In this document: positions 6,166-7,671 of the stretch, one piece after another | Layout: the number at the start of each line of letters is the position of its first letter | Position numbering within the stretch: position 1 is the stretch's first letter | Position numbers and translations under genes: made by a program | The notes under the pieces: model-generated | Database searches by the model: none | The model's input: the letters and a program-made list of their open reading frames with translations, nothing else | Told to the model about the DNA's origin: nothing | Source of the DNA: JBHIEE01 sp046760445 | Lineage (GTDB): Bacteria > Acidobacteriota > Aminicenantia > JdFR-78 | DNA: 7,671 nucleotides | NCBI GenBank assembly: GCA_046760445.1 | Contig: JBHIEE010000124.1 | Coordinates: 1 to 7,671, forward strand | Reading direction: 5' to 3'

Positions 6166-6633
6166 TTAATCTAAGTATTTGGCGAAAACTAAAGCATCTT
6201 CTTTGGGGCTAAAATAATAATCCTTTCTTTTCCCCAATGTTCTAAAACCGAGTTTTTGGTATAAGGAAATAGCAGCTTTATTGGAGGGCCTCACTTCCAA
6301 AGTAACCATTCTTGCTCCCTCTTTTTTAATTTTGTTCAAAATAAATTTCAAAACCGACTCCCCAATGCCCTTTCTTCTAAACTCTGGATGGAGAGCAATA
6401 TTATTAATATGAGCTTCTTGCATAATTCTCCAGTAAATGATATAGCCGATAATTTTTTTACTTTTTTTCTCTTCAATAACTAATGGATTCGAAATGGGAC
6501 TACTACAAATTTCTCCAATAAAAGCCATTCTGCTCCAAGGATTGGAGAAAGAAAGTTCCTCGATCTCCAATACTCGGGAAAGGTCATATTCAATCATATT
6601 TCGAAGAATAACCTTTTCGAGATTAATTCTCAT
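6166..6633 (-). CDS. rimI: RimI-type protein N-terminal alanine acetyltransferase
   Basis: A GNAT-family enzyme that transfers acetyl from acetyl-CoA to the N terminus of ribosomal protein S18 (and perhaps other proteins). The 155 residues are family length. The N-terminal part shows the RimI pattern with FSNPWS (29-34); the acetyl-CoA pyrophosphate loop is RRKGIG (86-91); the EVRPSNKAAISLYQKLGF block (113-130) carries Glu113 and Tyr125, which align with the catalytic Glu103 and Tyr115 of enterobacterial RimI; RKDYY and EDALVF follow near the C terminus. Its ATG directly follows the tsaB stop (TAG then ATG, 0 bp), so translational coupling is likely. The tsaB-rimI pairing, common in bacteria, supports RimI over a generic GNAT. 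Confidence 0.93.
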   Translation of the reverse strand: MRINLEKVILRNMIEYDLSRVLEIEELSFSNPWSRMAFIGEICSSPISNPLVIEEKKSKKIIGYIIYWRIMQEAHINNIALHPEFRRKGIGESVLKFILNKIKKEGARMVTLEVRPSNKAAISLYQKLGFRTLGKRKDYYFSPKEDALVFAKYLD

Positions 6634-7344
6634 CTATGGTTTTTTCTCTTGTGGAATAGTTTTTTGCCTTTTAATCTCCGCTTCAGACAATCGGAGATAA
6701 AGAGGTTTCAGCTGGTTAGAGAATACCCCTTGCTTATTTTTAAGTATATGATAGCCTAATAAGCCCACCTCATAGGCAATGAATTCGCTCCTTAAACTGA
6801 ATTTTGCTCTGTCTTGAAAATAAGTTCTAATTTTCTGAAGATAAAGCTCTACTCCATTACCAATAAAATAGATTATTCTTTTTTGAGGAAGAAGACTAAA
6901 AAACTTATCAGGGAAATAAGCATCTTGAGCTATTACCTCTTTTAAGGAAAAGTTGTTCGATTCAAAAAGAGCAGAATATATTTCTCCTTTTTTGGCATCT
7001 AAGAGAGGACATATCAATCTTCCTTTTCTTTCTCTTAATTTAAAAGCCAAGGCTTCAAGGGATGAAACCGGGGCGACCGGTTTCTGAGAAGCATAAGAAA
7101 GAGCTTTAATGGTTGCCATACCAATTCTAATCCCTGTAAAAGAGCCAGGACCGATTGTCAGAGCATAACCATCTATCTCAGAGATAGATAATTTATTCAT
7201 TTTAAGGAGAAATTCAACTGAAGGAAGGAGCCTTTCTGAATGAGTACTTGGGGAATTTATATTTACCTCGCCAATTAGCTCCCATTCATTCAAGAGAGCA
7301 ATTGAACCAGCAAAAGTAGTAGTATCAATAGCTAAAATCTTCAT
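6634..7344 (-). CDS. tsaB: TsaB, partner of TsaD in tRNA t6A37 synthesis
   Basis: TsaB is an ASKHA-fold protein that binds TsaD (with TsaE) and is needed to transfer threonylcarbamoyl to A37 of ANN-decoding tRNAs. The 236 residues match the family. The N-terminal MKILAIDTTT (1-10), the signature GPGSFTGIRIG (65-75), the DAKKGEIY segment (116-123) and the C-terminal PLYLRLSEAE (214-223) are clear. TsaB has lost the metal-binding His pair of TsaD, as expected. It starts 10 bp after the stop of the leuD-like gene and abuts rimI, so the three are probably one transcript. The start codon lies inside a 7-bp repeat, and a second, out-of-frame ATG sits 7 bp upstream; no good Shine-Dalgarno is present. 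The C terminus is Lys-rich. tsaD itself is not in the window. Confidence 0.95.
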   Translation of the reverse strand: MKILAIDTTTFAGSIALLNEWELIGEVNINSPSTHSERLLPSVEFLLKMNKLSISEIDGYALTIGPGSFTGIRIGMATIKALSYASQKPVAPVSSLEALAFKLRERKGRLICPLLDAKKGEIYSALFESNNFSLKEVIAQDAYFPDKFFSLLPQKRIIYFIGNGVELYLQKIRTYFQDRAKFSLRSEFIAYEVGLLGYHILKNKQGVFSNQLKPLYLRLSEAEIKRQKTIPQEKKP

Positions 7345-7361
7345 GTCTCATGTCTCAGGTC
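7341..7361. repeat. Three-unit heptad repeat across the leuD stop and tsaB start
   Basis: Units at 7341-7347 and 7348-7354 are identical (TCATGTC) and the third (7355-7361, TCAGGTC) differs by one base. On the minus strand the last unit provides the tsaB ATG and the first contains the leuD TGA. The duplication creates a second ATG (7351-7349) opening an 8-codon out-of-frame ORF that ends at 7325. Confidence 0.8.
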
Positions 7362-7671
7362 GGCTTACGTCTTGGAACATGGGATTTGCGACCATATTTA
7401 AATAAATTTCCGGCCCGATAAATATCCAATTGAACTTGACCCATTGGTTTTGCTCGAAGATTAATTCCTTTCGTGACATTTTTAATCTCGCCAGACAACA
7501 AATTAACTTCAATTATATCCCCTGTCTCCAGTTTCTTCTGATTAATATACACTTCCAGCTCAGGAAAGCTCAAAATAGGTAGTCCAGAATTAATGGCATT
7601 CCGCTTGTAAATTGCTCCAAAAGATTGAGCAATTATTAATGAAATTCCTAAGGAAATAAAGCAATCAACTG
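7355..7671 (-). CDS. leuD: C-terminal part of a LeuD-like aconitase-family small subunit (3-isopropylmalate dehydratase type)
   Basis: The small subunit pairs with a LeuC-type Fe-S large subunit to isomerise isopropylmalate in leucine synthesis; close relatives act on methylmalate or homoaconitate. 104 codons and the stop are visible, and the frame continues past the window edge. The segment read from 7669 contains IIAQSFGAIYKRNAINSG, which matches the family's SFARIFYRNAIN block, followed by GLPIL and the C-terminal LeuD pattern GDIIEVNLLSGEIKNVT ... LDIYRAGNLFKYGRK. A TTG at 7573 is internal and not the start. The block reads SFGA where most LeuD proteins have SFAR, so a substrate-relevant Arg is missing at that place and the substrate is uncertain. 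A typical LeuD is 160-170 residues, so about 60 residues are likely missing upstream. Confidence 0.85.
   Translation of the reverse strand, partial: VDCFISLGISLIIAQSFGAIYKRNAINSGLPILSFPELEVYINQKKLETGDIIEVNLLSGEIKNVTKGINLRAKPMGQVQLDIYRAGNLFKYGRKSHVPRRKPT

Noticed and set aside
6494..6700. Plus-strand open frame across the rimI-tsaB junction
   Set aside because: It is antisense to two well-supported genes and shows no family motif.
7355..7573. A separate 72-residue protein starting at a TTG at 7573
   Set aside because: The same frame stays open to the window edge and encodes the conserved LeuD block upstream of the TTG, so it is one truncated gene.

Overview
The window reads as chromosomal DNA of an AT-rich, diderm (LPS-transporting) bacterium. 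Evidence for this is an LptF/LptG-type lipopolysaccharide permease, a bacterial groES-groEL operon with a CIRCE/HrcA operator and a sigma70-type promoter, and bacterial TruA, TsaB and RimI. I cannot name the phylum from this sequence. The fused LptF-LptG chain, the GroEL tail without a GGM repeat and the short-period intergenic repeats would fit an uncultivated lineage, but that is inference.

Layout. Minus strand, left part: the first codons of a gene leaving the window at base 1 (1-66, possibly a lipid A acyltransferase), a heptanucleotide repeat (121-162), a single-chain LptF-LptG permease (164-2455), a strong bidirectional terminator (2539-2566), then groEL (2581-4194) and groES (4227-4517) driven by a promoter overlapping a CIRCE operator (4540-4594). 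Plus strand, middle: a small SLOG/TIGR00725-like protein (4710-5168), a 251-bp spacer with an inverted heptad array, an 8-bp-period TAAC repeat and an unexplained segment that may be a structured leader or a decayed gene end, then truA (5420-6148). Minus strand, right part: leuD-like (partial, entering from beyond 7671), tsaB and rimI, packed 10 bp and 0 bp apart and converging on truA.

The genes are mostly housekeeping: chaperonin folding (GroES/GroEL), LPS export to the outer membrane (LptFG, perhaps with an acyltransferase next door), and tRNA or ribosome modification (TruA pseudouridine, TsaB in t6A synthesis, RimI in protein N-acetylation). A leucine-pathway or related hydro-lyase subunit sits at the head of the tsaB-rimI cluster. 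I see no obvious new defence or mobile system. The points most worth a second look are the one-polypeptide LptF-LptG, the family of 7-bp-period repeats at gene boundaries (one covering the tsaB start codon), and the segment just upstream of truA.
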